NCBI GenBank assembly: GCA_019348265.1
Contig: JAHWJV010000222.1
Coordinates: 1 to 6,236, forward strand
Source: Gemmatimonadota bacterium
GTDB lineage: Bacteria > Gemmatimonadota > Gemmatimonadetes > Longimicrobiales > Longimicrobiaceae
Length of the DNA stretch: 6,236 nucleotides
Reading direction: 5' to 3'
In this document: in pieces, positions 1 through 5,479 of the stretch
Position numbering within the stretch: position 1 is the stretch's first letter
Layout of the letters: every line of letters starts with the position of its first letter
The notes under the pieces: model-generated
Databases searched by the model: none
What the model was told of the DNA's origin: nothing
The model's input: only the letters and a program-made list of their open reading frames with translations
Position numbers and translations under genes: made by a program

Positions 1-57
1 CGATCCATCGAAATGGCGCGCGAGGCGGGGCTGAACCTGTCGCTCGTGGAGCCCTGA
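1..57 (+). CDS. C-terminal end of an unidentified protein (partial)
   Basis: The window opens inside a reading frame that runs for 18 codons and stops at TGA (55-57). The visible residues end in MAREAGLNLSLVEP. This is too short to name a family. A 28-base palindrome begins 19 bases after the stop, which fits a gene end. It converges on the minus-strand gene cluster. I cannot exclude a chance open frame, but codon use is G/C-rich at third positions, as in the other genes here. Confidence 0.55.
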   Translation, partial: RSIEMAREAGLNLSLVEP

Positions 58-76
58 TCCTTTTGCGGGCAGGCAG

Positions 77-104
77 AAAGGCCGGGGCGCGCGCCCCGGC
101 CTTT
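77..104. terminator. Perfect 28-base palindrome, probable bidirectional terminator
   Basis: The two 14-base arms (77-90 and 91-104) are exact reverse complements. The core is G/C-only and the outer ends are AAAG and CTTT, so either strand forms a very stable hairpin whose stem ends in a short T run. It lies between the stop of the plus-strand gene (57) and the stop of the minus-strand receptor gene (250), where a shared terminator is expected. There is no long T tract after the stem on either strand, so termination strength is uncertain. Confidence 0.6.
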
Positions 105-124
105 CCACGTTACCCCTGACGTGG
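105..124. repeat. Short inverted repeat beside the terminator
   Basis: CCACGT (105-110) and ACGTGG (119-124) form a perfect 6-bp stem with an 8-base loop, directly next to the 28-base palindrome. It may add a second hairpin to the transcription-end region. I see nothing else in 125-249, which is G/C-rich sequence after the receptor gene stop. Confidence 0.3.
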
Positions 125-249
125 CCGCGGCGGCGGGCTCCGTCGGCCCCCGTCCGGCTCCCCGTCTCGTCGGCGACGTGGCGTACCTGGGGCTGAATGC
201 GCGAGCGCAACCGGAAAGTTTCTCTCGCGGGGGCACTACCGTCGAGCGG

Positions 250-1686
250 CTACCGATCTGCAGGAGCAAGTGTCCGAAGCAGGTTTTCGCCCATCTCGGA
301 CAGCTCCTGCGCAGTCGCGGCGATACTCTCCATCGCCATCGCGTTCTCCTCGGTCATCGTGGCCGCGCGCTGGGCGTAGGCGGTGTTCGCCGCGCTGATC
401 TCGGCGACACGGCTGATGGCTTCGCTGATCTTTCGGTTCTCTACCTCGTTGCGGGTGGTGAGCAGGGATATCTCGCCGATGGCATCCCTGAGGTCGGCGA
501 CGTGGGTGATGCTCTCACGGAGCACTTCAGCGGTCCGATCCGCCCCCTCGGCACCGCCCGCCACCTCTGCCCGTGCGACATCGATGCCGGTGACGACCCG
601 GGAAATCTGAGCCTGTACCTCGCTCACGAGGTCCCGAATGCGCAGCGCCGCCTCGCCGGTGTCTTCGGCAAGTTGCCGTACTTCGGCGGCAACGACGGCA
701 AAGGTGGCTCCGAACGCGCGCGCGTGAGCGGCCTCGATCGCGGCATTCAGGGCGACCAGATTGGTCTGATTGGCGACGCGGCTGATCGTAACGGAAATCG
801 AGCCGATCTCCCGGCTGCGTTCCCGGAGAGCGGTCACCTCGTCGGCCAGGTTACTGAGCAGGGTGGACCCGGCCTTCACCCGTTTGACGATCCCCTCGAC
901 GTCCCGCCCGGCGCTCTCCGAGCGCTGCAGGGTCTCGTTTCCGAACGACTCGACCTGGGTGAGGCGCGCGACGATCTGCCCACCCGACTCGTGGAGCCCG
1001 GCAACCGATTCCGCGATCTGGCTGAGCTCTTCCGTCTGCTTCTGGGCGCCCTCGTAGATTCCCTGAACCGCGATGCTGCTGTCGCTCCCCACCTGGCGCA
1101 CTGCGTCACTGAGGTCTGCGACATTGGTGGCCATGTCGCTCACTTCCGGACCCGCGAACCGCATCCGGCCGTCCACCCGATGCAGGTACAGTGCGGCTGC
1201 CAGTGGACGGGCGATGATTGCAACGTCCTTCAGGAGCGCCGGATCGTCCGGCGCCTCCGAACCGTGTTCCAGCCAGAGGAGCGCCTCGACGCGTCCCGCA
1301 TGGGCGAGCGGAAACACGACGGAGCTCACCCCGGGTGAGTCCCGCCAGGCGTCGAGCTCCCCCGCCCGAAGGGCACGCGCGACCCGCTCCGGCAGAGACG
1401 CATCATCTCTCCCGCTCTGGCCGGCGAGCTGAACGGGCGTGCCGCCCTCATCGAGCACCCAGATCGATGCCGCGCCCACCCGGTCGTCCGCCGCGATTGC
1501 GGTCACCGCCACCCGGGCCACCGCTTCGGTGGTTCCCGCCAGCAACATCTCCGTACTGGGAACGTTCACCAATGGCGACCGCGCCCCTGGCGCCTCGCCC
1601 CCCGCGCGCGCACCGCGAGAGGCGAGGGTGGACTTCGTCCTGCCCCACAGTTGCGTCAAGCGACGAGCCGCACCCGAATTTCGCAT
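250..1686 (-). CDS. Soluble methyl-accepting chemotaxis-type receptor with N-terminal GAF-like domain
   Basis: This is a 478-residue cytoplasmic chemoreceptor-like protein. After a basic, Ala/Gly-rich start (1-40), residues about 45-168 look like a GAF domain, with alternating strands (AASIWVLDE, VSSVVFPLAHAGRVEALLWLE) and a closing helix. Residues about 185-475 form the long antiparallel coiled-coil MCP signalling domain, whose turn is marked by NQTNLVALNAAIEAA (306-320) and FAVVAAEVRQLA (329-340). There is no membrane helix and no CheR-docking pentapeptide at the C-terminus (it ends LAPADR). The tip departs from consensus: the usual EAARAGExGRGF reads EAAHARAFGATF (317-328). The ATG at 1686 is chosen because GGGGTGATC precedes it by four bases. 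The gene overlaps the H-NOX gene by 31 bases, so the two are probably translationally coupled and H-NOX is its likely input partner. The normal output would be a CheA/CheW complex, which is not in the window. Confidence 0.9.
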   Translation of the reverse strand: MRNSGAARRLTQLWGRTKSTLASRGARAGGEAPGARSPLVNVPSTEMLLAGTTEAVARVAVTAIAADDRVGAASIWVLDEGGTPVQLAGQSGRDDASLPERVARALRAGELDAWRDSPGVSSVVFPLAHAGRVEALLWLEHGSEAPDDPALLKDVAIIARPLAAALYLHRVDGRMRFAGPEVSDMATNVADLSDAVRQVGSDSSIAVQGIYEGAQKQTEELSQIAESVAGLHESGGQIVARLTQVESFGNETLQRSESAGRDVEGIVKRVKAGSTLLSNLADEVTALRERSREIGSISVTISRVANQTNLVALNAAIEAAHARAFGATFAVVAAEVRQLAEDTGEAALRIRDLVSEVQAQISRVVTGIDVARAEVAGGAEGADRTAEVLRESITHVADLRDAIGEISLLTTRNEVENRKISEAISRVAEISAANTAYAQRAATMTEENAMAMESIAATAQELSEMGENLLRTLAPADR

Positions 1687-2198
1687 GTTTGATCACCCCG
1701 GTGCATGCACCGGTCCTGGGTAAGTTCGATGGTTTCGCCGTAGTAGCGCGCGATCCCCAGAGCGATCCCTTCCGCGACCGCACACAGCTTGCGGGCGGAC
1801 GTGTAGTGGACCATCGCCTCGGTGGGAGAGAGCCGCGTCGTGGTCAGATACGGCGGGCTCGCGCCCTTGTGGTCGTCGCGGACCCGGACGTGGATCTGTT
1901 CCTCCGTGTGCTCCAGCAGGTCCAGCGTCTTCCACTGGGGGTTGATGTACGCCCGGTACATCTTGATCAGGTCGGGCGCGATGAACTCGCCGTAGTCCTT
2001 GAGCAGCGCCGGCACCGGGATCTGCGTGATCCGGGAGGCGGTCGCAACCAGGGCGACGAGCTCCGCATCGGGGTACTCGCGGATCGGCAGGTAGACGCGG
2101 GTAGGGACCGCCGATTCCCGGAGAAGCGCCTTCCAGGCGTCTGCTCCCAGCTTCGTGGTCACGTACTTTTGTAGTTCGGTGAAGATCGTTCCGTGCAT
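1656..2198 (-). CDS. H-NOX (HNOB) haem nitric-oxide/oxygen-binding sensor protein
   Basis: This is a stand-alone 180-residue H-NOX domain, a cytosolic b-haem gas sensor. The diagnostic residues are present near their family positions: a start of MHGTIF, the proximal haem ligand His103 in QIHVRV, the KGASPP segment with Pro115/116, and the Y-x-S-x-R haem-propionate motif as Tyr132, Ser134, Arg136. The position matching the distal Tyr140 of the oxygen-binding thermophile H-NOX is Val141, so NO (or CO) selectivity is more likely than stable O2 binding. Cys139, Cys164 and Cys172 sit where some H-NOX proteins carry a zinc/redox cysteine cluster. The C-terminal C-x7-C strand also resembles the related V4R fold. 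The ATG at 2198 is preferred over the in-frame TTG at 2213 because H-NOX proteins begin M-x-G. Neither start has a good Shine-Dalgarno. The gene overlaps the downstream chemoreceptor by 31 bases, which points to gas-controlled receptor signalling. The family call is firm; the ligand is inferred. Confidence 0.92.
   Translation of the reverse strand: MHGTIFTELQKYVTTKLGADAWKALLRESAVPTRVYLPIREYPDAELVALVATASRITQIPVPALLKDYGEFIAPDLIKMYRAYINPQWKTLDLLEHTEEQIHVRVRDDHKGASPPYLTTTRLSPTEAMVHYTSARKLCAVAEGIALGIARYYGETIELTQDRCMHRGDQTCEIRVRLVA
1691..1699 (-). promoter_or_regulatory. Strong ribosome binding site of the chemoreceptor gene
   Basis: On the minus strand this reads GGGGTGATC, close to the full anti-16S complement (GGAGGTGATC), and ends four bases before the ATG at 1686. 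It lies inside the end of the H-NOX coding sequence. It supports both the chosen receptor start and the 31-base gene overlap. Confidence 0.65.
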
Positions 2199-2346
2199 GG
2201 CACCAAAGGGCAAAAGGGAAAGAAAAACGCGAGCGGCCGCAGCAGATGCGCCGGACGCAGGCGGACTGGAGCGTTGAACGTTCGGGGATGGCCTATCCCG
2301 GCTCCTTGCGGCACCACGCCGAGGATTTCGGCTGGCGGCACCGGCG
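2199..2346 (-). other. 148-base leader between the small membrane protein gene and H-NOX
   Basis: This is the largest gap inside the gene cluster. Read on the minus strand it contains an 8-base palindrome GAACGTTC (2276-2283), a GGGAT/ATCCC inverted repeat (about 2285-2299) and, just before the H-NOX start, a pyrimidine-rich stretch (2202-2232) with several T runs, unlike the surrounding sequence. I see no convincing -35/-10 pair and no clear Shine-Dalgarno. It could hold a separate promoter or operator for the H-NOX/receptor pair, or a weak internal terminator. The small frames here do not resemble proteins. Confidence 0.35.
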
Positions 2347-2730
2347 CTACCCGGGGAGCCCGGAAGGGTCCCCTTCGGCTTCGAGGTCGATCTCTCTCTT
2401 GCCCGCCACCTCGATCATCCGGTCGACGCTTTCGATCATCGAGGCACGTACCTCCTCGAGCCGCCGGCGTGTCTCCGGCGAGTCGCTCCTGTTCCGCTCC
2501 AGCGCCACGGTGTTGAGTTGCTGCACGAGCCGGTGGAAACCGGAAACCTCTCGCCGAAGGGCGAGATAGATGCGCTGCTCACCCCAGACCCTGAAAAAGA
2601 CGAAGCCCAGCGCGACCGCTAGAACGACGAGACTCAGCCACCGCCCGCCACTCAGCGCCAGCGGCACCACGGCCACCACACCGAGGCTGAGCACCGCGAC
2701 GGCGACTGCACCGAAGTCCTTCGCCCGCAT
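2347..2730 (-). CDS. Small membrane protein with two helices and a charged helical tail, unknown function
   Basis: I do not recognise a family. The 127-residue product has a short basic start, two hydrophobic segments (about 7-27 and 31-48) separated by a tight SGGR turn, and then a charged, probably coiled-coil cytoplasmic tail (about 51-110) rich in Arg, Glu and Leu, ending in an acidic, flexible DPSGLPG. There are no cysteines, and the single His (residue 66) is in the tail. The architecture is that of a membrane-anchored oligomerising or scaffold protein. The ATG at 2730 follows a weak GGACGG ribosome site. It begins 37 bases after the stop of the b-type membrane protein, in the same direction, so it is probably co-transcribed with the redox genes. 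Coding is supported by the clear hydrophobic-then-amphipathic pattern and the lack of a better frame. Confidence 0.72.
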   Translation of the reverse strand: MRAKDFGAVAVAVLSLGVVAVVPLALSGGRWLSLVVLAVALGFVFFRVWGEQRIYLALRREVSGFHRLVQQLNTVALERNRSDSPETRRRLEEVRASMIESVDRMIEVAGKREIDLEAEGDPSGLPG

Positions 2731-2767
2731 GACCGTTCCGTCCAGAGTGACGGGAAGACCGCCCGTC

Positions 2768-3247
2768 CTAGGAGTAGTAGAAGGAGATGAAGACGTGGTA
2801 CACGGAGAGCAGGACCAGCATCGCCGAGCACCCCACGTGGATCAGCATCCAGAGGTCGCCGATCCAGCGGCGCCGGAAGGGGAGGAGTTCCTGGTTCAGG
2901 ATGCCCACCACCACGGTCGAAAAGAAGACCGAGCTCAGGAGAAGCAGGTACGCATACCCGAACCGCTGCGAGTGCGCGTAGAAGAAGACCGGGGCCAGAA
3001 CGCCAAGGTACTTGTGGTACCCATACGCCTTCTTCGCCTCACGCCACTTCTGGCGCACGCGCAGGGAGGTGAGCAGCCACTGGGCGGCGATGTACAGGGC
3101 GAGCACCAGACCCGACCAGCGCCGGTACGCCGGCTCGCGCTGCCGCTGCGACAGCCATTCCCACTCGAGACCGAGAAGGCTCTGCCCGGCGAACGCGAGA
3201 ACGAGCGCGACGCCGACCCCCACGTAGGCGTTATCTCGGGCCGTCAT
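2768..3247 (-). CDS. Five-helix membrane protein with two H-x13-H pairs, probable di-haem b cytochrome
   Basis: This 159-residue integral membrane protein has five predicted helices (about 7-27, 44-61, 76-92, 96-117, 130-153). It has only four histidines in membrane positions: His78 and His92 at the two ends of helix 3, and His137 and His151 at the two ends of helix 5. Two H-x13-H pairs on helices 3 and 5 are the signature by which ferric reductase and NOX membrane domains hold two stacked b haems, so transmembrane electron transfer is the likely role. It lacks the FAD and NAD(P)H domains of those enzymes and is shorter than most, so the electron partner must be another protein. Its ATG lies 17 bases inside the end of the upstream Tll0287-like gene. 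The neighbouring c-type cytochromes are the obvious partners. The haem call is inferred from histidine spacing; the family is not named with certainty. Confidence 0.82.
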   Translation of the reverse strand: MTARDNAYVGVGVALVLAFAGQSLLGLEWEWLSQRQREPAYRRWSGLVLALYIAAQWLLTSLRVRQKWREAKKAYGYHKYLGVLAPVFFYAHSQRFGYAYLLLLSSVFFSTVVVGILNQELLPFRRRWIGDLWMLIHVGCSAMLVLLSVYHVFISFYYS

Positions 3248-4061
3248 TTCCGATGGCGCTCATGACTCGCTCCAGGGTGGCAGCCGAGGAACGCCGGGCG
3301 ACCTCCGCCATGAACACGTCTACGCTGGGAAGATAGTATCCCTCTCGTGGCCACCGTTCGCCCAGCTCCGGGGGGCGGGCGAACGTGGTGGTCTCCTGGA
3401 GATAACCCGAGTACGCCGCCCGGATCCCCTTTCGGAGCGCGCGCACCATGGCGACTACCTCTTCCGAGGACACGGAATCCTGGGGGTACGTCCATGTCAC
3501 GGCACCCATCACGTCGTTCAGCTGCCAGTCCCGCTTCGGGGTCTCGGGGTGCTCGTTGTGGCAGCTCACACATCCCGGGGCGACCGCGACGTCGGGGAAC
3601 ATCGCCACGTTCAGCCCGGTGTCACCCGCGCGGAAGAACACCGGCTTCCTCAGCCGCCGTACCTCCCTGAAGCGCTCCGCCTGAGTCCCCGTGAACAGGT
3701 TCGAGGGGCGCACCGGCGCGTCGGATCCGAGGAAGAGGCTGAGCCGGATGCGGTCCTTTTCCAGACTGACCGCGGTTTCGCGGAGGAAGAGCGCGGGAAG
3801 CGGACCTGCATCGACCCCTTCCTCACGCCAGTTCTCCTCGAACCGCAGACCCCGTTTCAGCCCGGCCTCTACGATGTCCGTAGTCCAGAGCGCACGGACG
3901 CGCGCGTTCTCGTCGGCGACGATCGCAAACGCCTCCTCGATTGGAATCGTCCGTGCTTCCCTGGCGTTCGCCTCATCCAGCGGGGGAGGCGCCTGCACGA
4001 AAAGGTAGACGATCAGCACGCTCAGCAGCAACACCACGACCGTGAAGCGGCGTTTGCTCAT
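3231..4061 (-). CDS. Tll0287-like (DUF3365-type) mono-haem c protein, membrane-anchored
   Basis: The 276-residue product begins with MSKRR and a hydrophobic segment (about 7-24), a signal anchor or uncleaved signal peptide that places the rest in the periplasm. One c-haem site, CVSCH, lies at 164-168. It is followed by NEHPETPKRDWQLNDVMGAVTW, shown here in two parts as NEHPETPKRDW and QLNDVMGAVTW, the segment that marks the Tll0287-like/DUF3365 haem domain. That domain has a PAS-like fold and is often found as the sensor part of kinases and chemoreceptors. Here it stands alone, with no kinase or HAMP part. A C-terminal extension (about 195-276) is predicted mostly helical. The start ATG overlaps the stop of the pentahaem gene (ATGA, 4058-4061), and a good GGAGGGG ribosome site sits eight bases upstream. 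Its role may be a redox sensor or an electron shuttle between the pentahaem protein and the b-type membrane protein; the sequence does not decide. Confidence 0.85.
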   Translation of the reverse strand: MSKRRFTVVVLLLSVLIVYLFVQAPPPLDEANAREARTIPIEEAFAIVADENARVRALWTTDIVEAGLKRGLRFEENWREEGVDAGPLPALFLRETAVSLEKDRIRLSLFLGSDAPVRPSNLFTGTQAERFREVRRLRKPVFFRAGDTGLNVAMFPDVAVAPGCVSCHNEHPETPKRDWQLNDVMGAVTWTYPQDSVSSEEVVAMVRALRKGIRAAYSGYLQETTTFARPPELGERWPREGYYLPSVDVFMAEVARRSSAATLERVMSAIGNDGPR

Positions 4062-4804
4062 TCTTGTCGCCCCTCCACGTACTCGGCCTTATGCCGAACC
4101 GGACCGGGATAAGGAGACCGGCCACCGTCCATGTAGTCCAGGATCCGGCCGATCGGGATGGTATCCCGGAGACTGGTTGGGGCGTTCATCGGGTGATTGC
4201 CGTGGTAGTCGTGGCATCCCAGGCAGGTCTGCCACTTCTCGCCCTTCACGAGCTGTTCGTGCGTGATTGAGAGTGGGTCCTTGCGCAAGCGCAACTCTTG
4301 ATGGCAGCTGGAGCAGAACGAAGGCTCGGCCGTCACGCGCACGCCATTGTGCTCGCGGTGGCAAGACACGCAGTTCTGCGGCGCGATCGTCTGACGTGCC
4401 TCGGCAAACCGGGGCTCGAGGAACCGGAAGATCGGGTGGGTGTCGTTCGGCCGCTCGTGGCAGGCGAGACACTGGTCGTTCTCCACGGGCCGATGACCGA
4501 AATCCACCGTAGTCTTCCGAAGGCCGAGAATGAACCGGGTGTTGGCCTGGATCTGCTGCCGAATGGTCCCGGGCGCCTGCGTGTGGCACGAAGCGCATGC
4601 CACCGTATCGTGCCCGGTGTTCATCGGGCCGCGCTGACGCAGGCGCTCCTGCCCCGGGAGGAAGAACACGAGGAGGCACGCCAGGCCCACCGCGAATCCT
4701 GAACGCAGGGCACGACGCTGGCGACGCCGCGAGTCCCGTGCTGCGTCTGCTTTACGATTGCCTTCGCCCGGCAACGGCTGGGTTGCTCCCGCGGAACCAT
4801 TCAC
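4058..4804 (-). CDS. Membrane-anchored pentahaem cytochrome c
   Basis: This 248-residue protein has five CxxCH haem-attachment motifs: CASCH (70-74), CLACH (112-116), CVSCH (145-149), CSSCH (164-168) and CLGCH (194-198). Extra histidines (65, 104, 123, 152, 182, 201, 204, 238) could serve as second axial ligands, as in bis-His low-spin multihaem cytochromes. A long basic N-terminus (about 1-33) and one hydrophobic helix (about 34-50) suggest anchoring with the haems in the periplasm. It is not a clear NapC/NrfH or NrfA: there is no CxxCK site. The start is GTG at 4804; the next in-frame Met (61) would remove the anchor. The ribosome site is weak and lies inside an 8-bp inverted repeat. It starts 60 bases after cheC and shares an ATGA overlap with the Tll0287-like gene. 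The likely role is electron transfer between periplasmic partners and the downstream b-type membrane protein. Confidence 0.9.
   Translation of the reverse strand: MNGSAGATQPLPGEGNRKADAARDSRRRQRRALRSGFAVGLACLLVFFLPGQERLRQRGPMNTGHDTVACASCHTQAPGTIRQQIQANTRFILGLRKTTVDFGHRPVENDQCLACHERPNDTHPIFRFLEPRFAEARQTIAPQNCVSCHREHNGVRVTAEPSFCSSCHQELRLRKDPLSITHEQLVKGEKWQTCLGCHDYHGNHPMNAPTSLRDTIPIGRILDYMDGGRSPYPGPVRHKAEYVEGRQE
4070..4076 (-). promoter_or_regulatory. Ribosome binding site of the Tll0287-like gene
   Basis: On the minus strand this reads GGAGGGG, eight bases before the ATG at 4061. It is among the best Shine-Dalgarno sequences in the cluster. It lies within the 3' end of the pentahaem gene and fixes the start of the mono-haem gene. 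Confidence 0.6.
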
Positions 4805-4808
4805 CTTG

Positions 4809-4861
4809 TCGTCCGGTGCTGCGTCAACCCACGCCGAGGGTACACGGATCCACCCGGACGA
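4809..4861 (-). repeat. 8-bp inverted repeat spanning the cheC-cytochrome gap
   Basis: TCGTCCGG (4809-4816) and CCGGACGA (4854-4861) are perfect reverse complements and enclose 37 bases. One arm sits just after the cheC stop. The other covers the region where the ribosome site of the pentahaem gene would be (start at 4804). A hairpin in the mRNA could uncouple or modulate translation of the cytochrome genes. As DNA it could be an operator. There is no T run, so it is not an obvious terminator. Confidence 0.4.
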
Positions 4862-4864
4862 GCA

Positions 4865-5479
4865 TCAGACCCGCAGCGCCTGGAGGATGCGTTCAAGGCT
4901 TTCATGCGTCGGCAGCACCACGAACGTCCCCTCGACGTCGGCCTCGTCCATGATGAAGTGCGTGTTGATCGCAAGCACCGGATCGCTCCCCGGCCCGCGG
5001 AGCGCGGCCGTGTCGATCAGAACGCCGGCCGCACCGGCTTCGATGATCGGGGGCGTCGGCATCAGGACCCCGCCGATCATGTCGGAAAGGGCGTTGAGGT
5101 ACGCCGACGCGAGGATGTTGCCCACTTCCTGAATGGCGGACTGCTCCAGCGGCGTAAGCTCCCCTACCCCGGGCGCTCGCATCGTCAGCAGGCCTGCGAG
5201 TTCCTTTGCGCCAGCCAGCGGAAAGATCAGGAGCGTCTTCCCGGTGAGGTCGCCGAGCATCTGCACCTCCACCAGCACCACGTCTGCAGTGGCATCCGGG
5301 GTGAGGTAGCGAACTTCGGCCCGGCGGCGGATGCCCAGATCAGGGATGCTGATCATGATGCGGCGCGACGTCATCTGCGAGAGCGCAGTCGCGGCATGAC
5401 CGGCGCCGATGTTCGCAACTTCACGCAATGCATCCAGCTGCAGCGGCCCGAGTCTCGATTCGGTGGTAGCGGGGCTCAT
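4865..5479 (-). CDS. cheC: CheC-type CheY-P phosphatase
   Basis: This 204-residue cytoplasmic protein has the twofold CheC/CheX/FliY-type architecture. Both phosphatase motifs of the form [D/S]-x3-E-x2-N-x22-P are intact: Asp16, Glu20, Asn23 with Pro46, and Ser114, Glu118, Asn121 with Pro144. CheC hydrolyses the acyl-phosphate of CheY-P and in many bacteria works with the deamidase CheD, which is not seen here. The ATG at 5479 is chosen because it overlaps the cheY stop in an ATGA. A longer frame back to 5602 would add 41 low-complexity residues inside cheY. The pairing with cheY directly upstream makes that regulator the likely substrate. The next gene downstream, after 60 bases, is the pentahaem cytochrome, an unusual neighbour for a chemotaxis phosphatase. 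Confidence 0.93.
   Translation of the reverse strand: MSPATTESRLGPLQLDALREVANIGAGHAATALSQMTSRRIMISIPDLGIRRRAEVRYLTPDATADVVLVEVQMLGDLTGKTLLIFPLAGAKELAGLLTMRAPGVGELTPLEQSAIQEVGNILASAYLNALSDMIGGVLMPTPPIIEAGAAGVLIDTAALRGPGSDPVLAINTHFIMDEADVEGTFVVLPTHESLERILQALRV

Noticed and set aside
121..1338. 405-codon plus-strand frame opposite the chemoreceptor
   Set aside because: It is antisense to a clear MCP gene, has no recognisable domain, and results from G/C-rich third positions.
1218..2174. 318-codon plus-strand frame across the receptor and H-NOX genes
   Set aside because: The protein is rich in Pro and Arg with no family resemblance, and both opposite-strand genes are certain.
2199..2213. TTG start adding five residues to H-NOX
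   Set aside because: H-NOX proteins begin M-x-G, and the TTG has no ribosome site.
2570..3265. 231-codon plus-strand frame opposite the b-type membrane protein
   Set aside because: It is antisense to a well-structured membrane protein and shows no domain.
3549..4112. 187-codon plus-strand frame opposite the Tll0287-like gene
   Set aside because: It is a shadow of a gene with a recognisable haem domain; its composition is not protein-like.
4089..4679. 196-codon minus-strand frame within the pentahaem gene
   Set aside because: It is out of phase with the five CxxCH motifs and Arg/Pro-rich.
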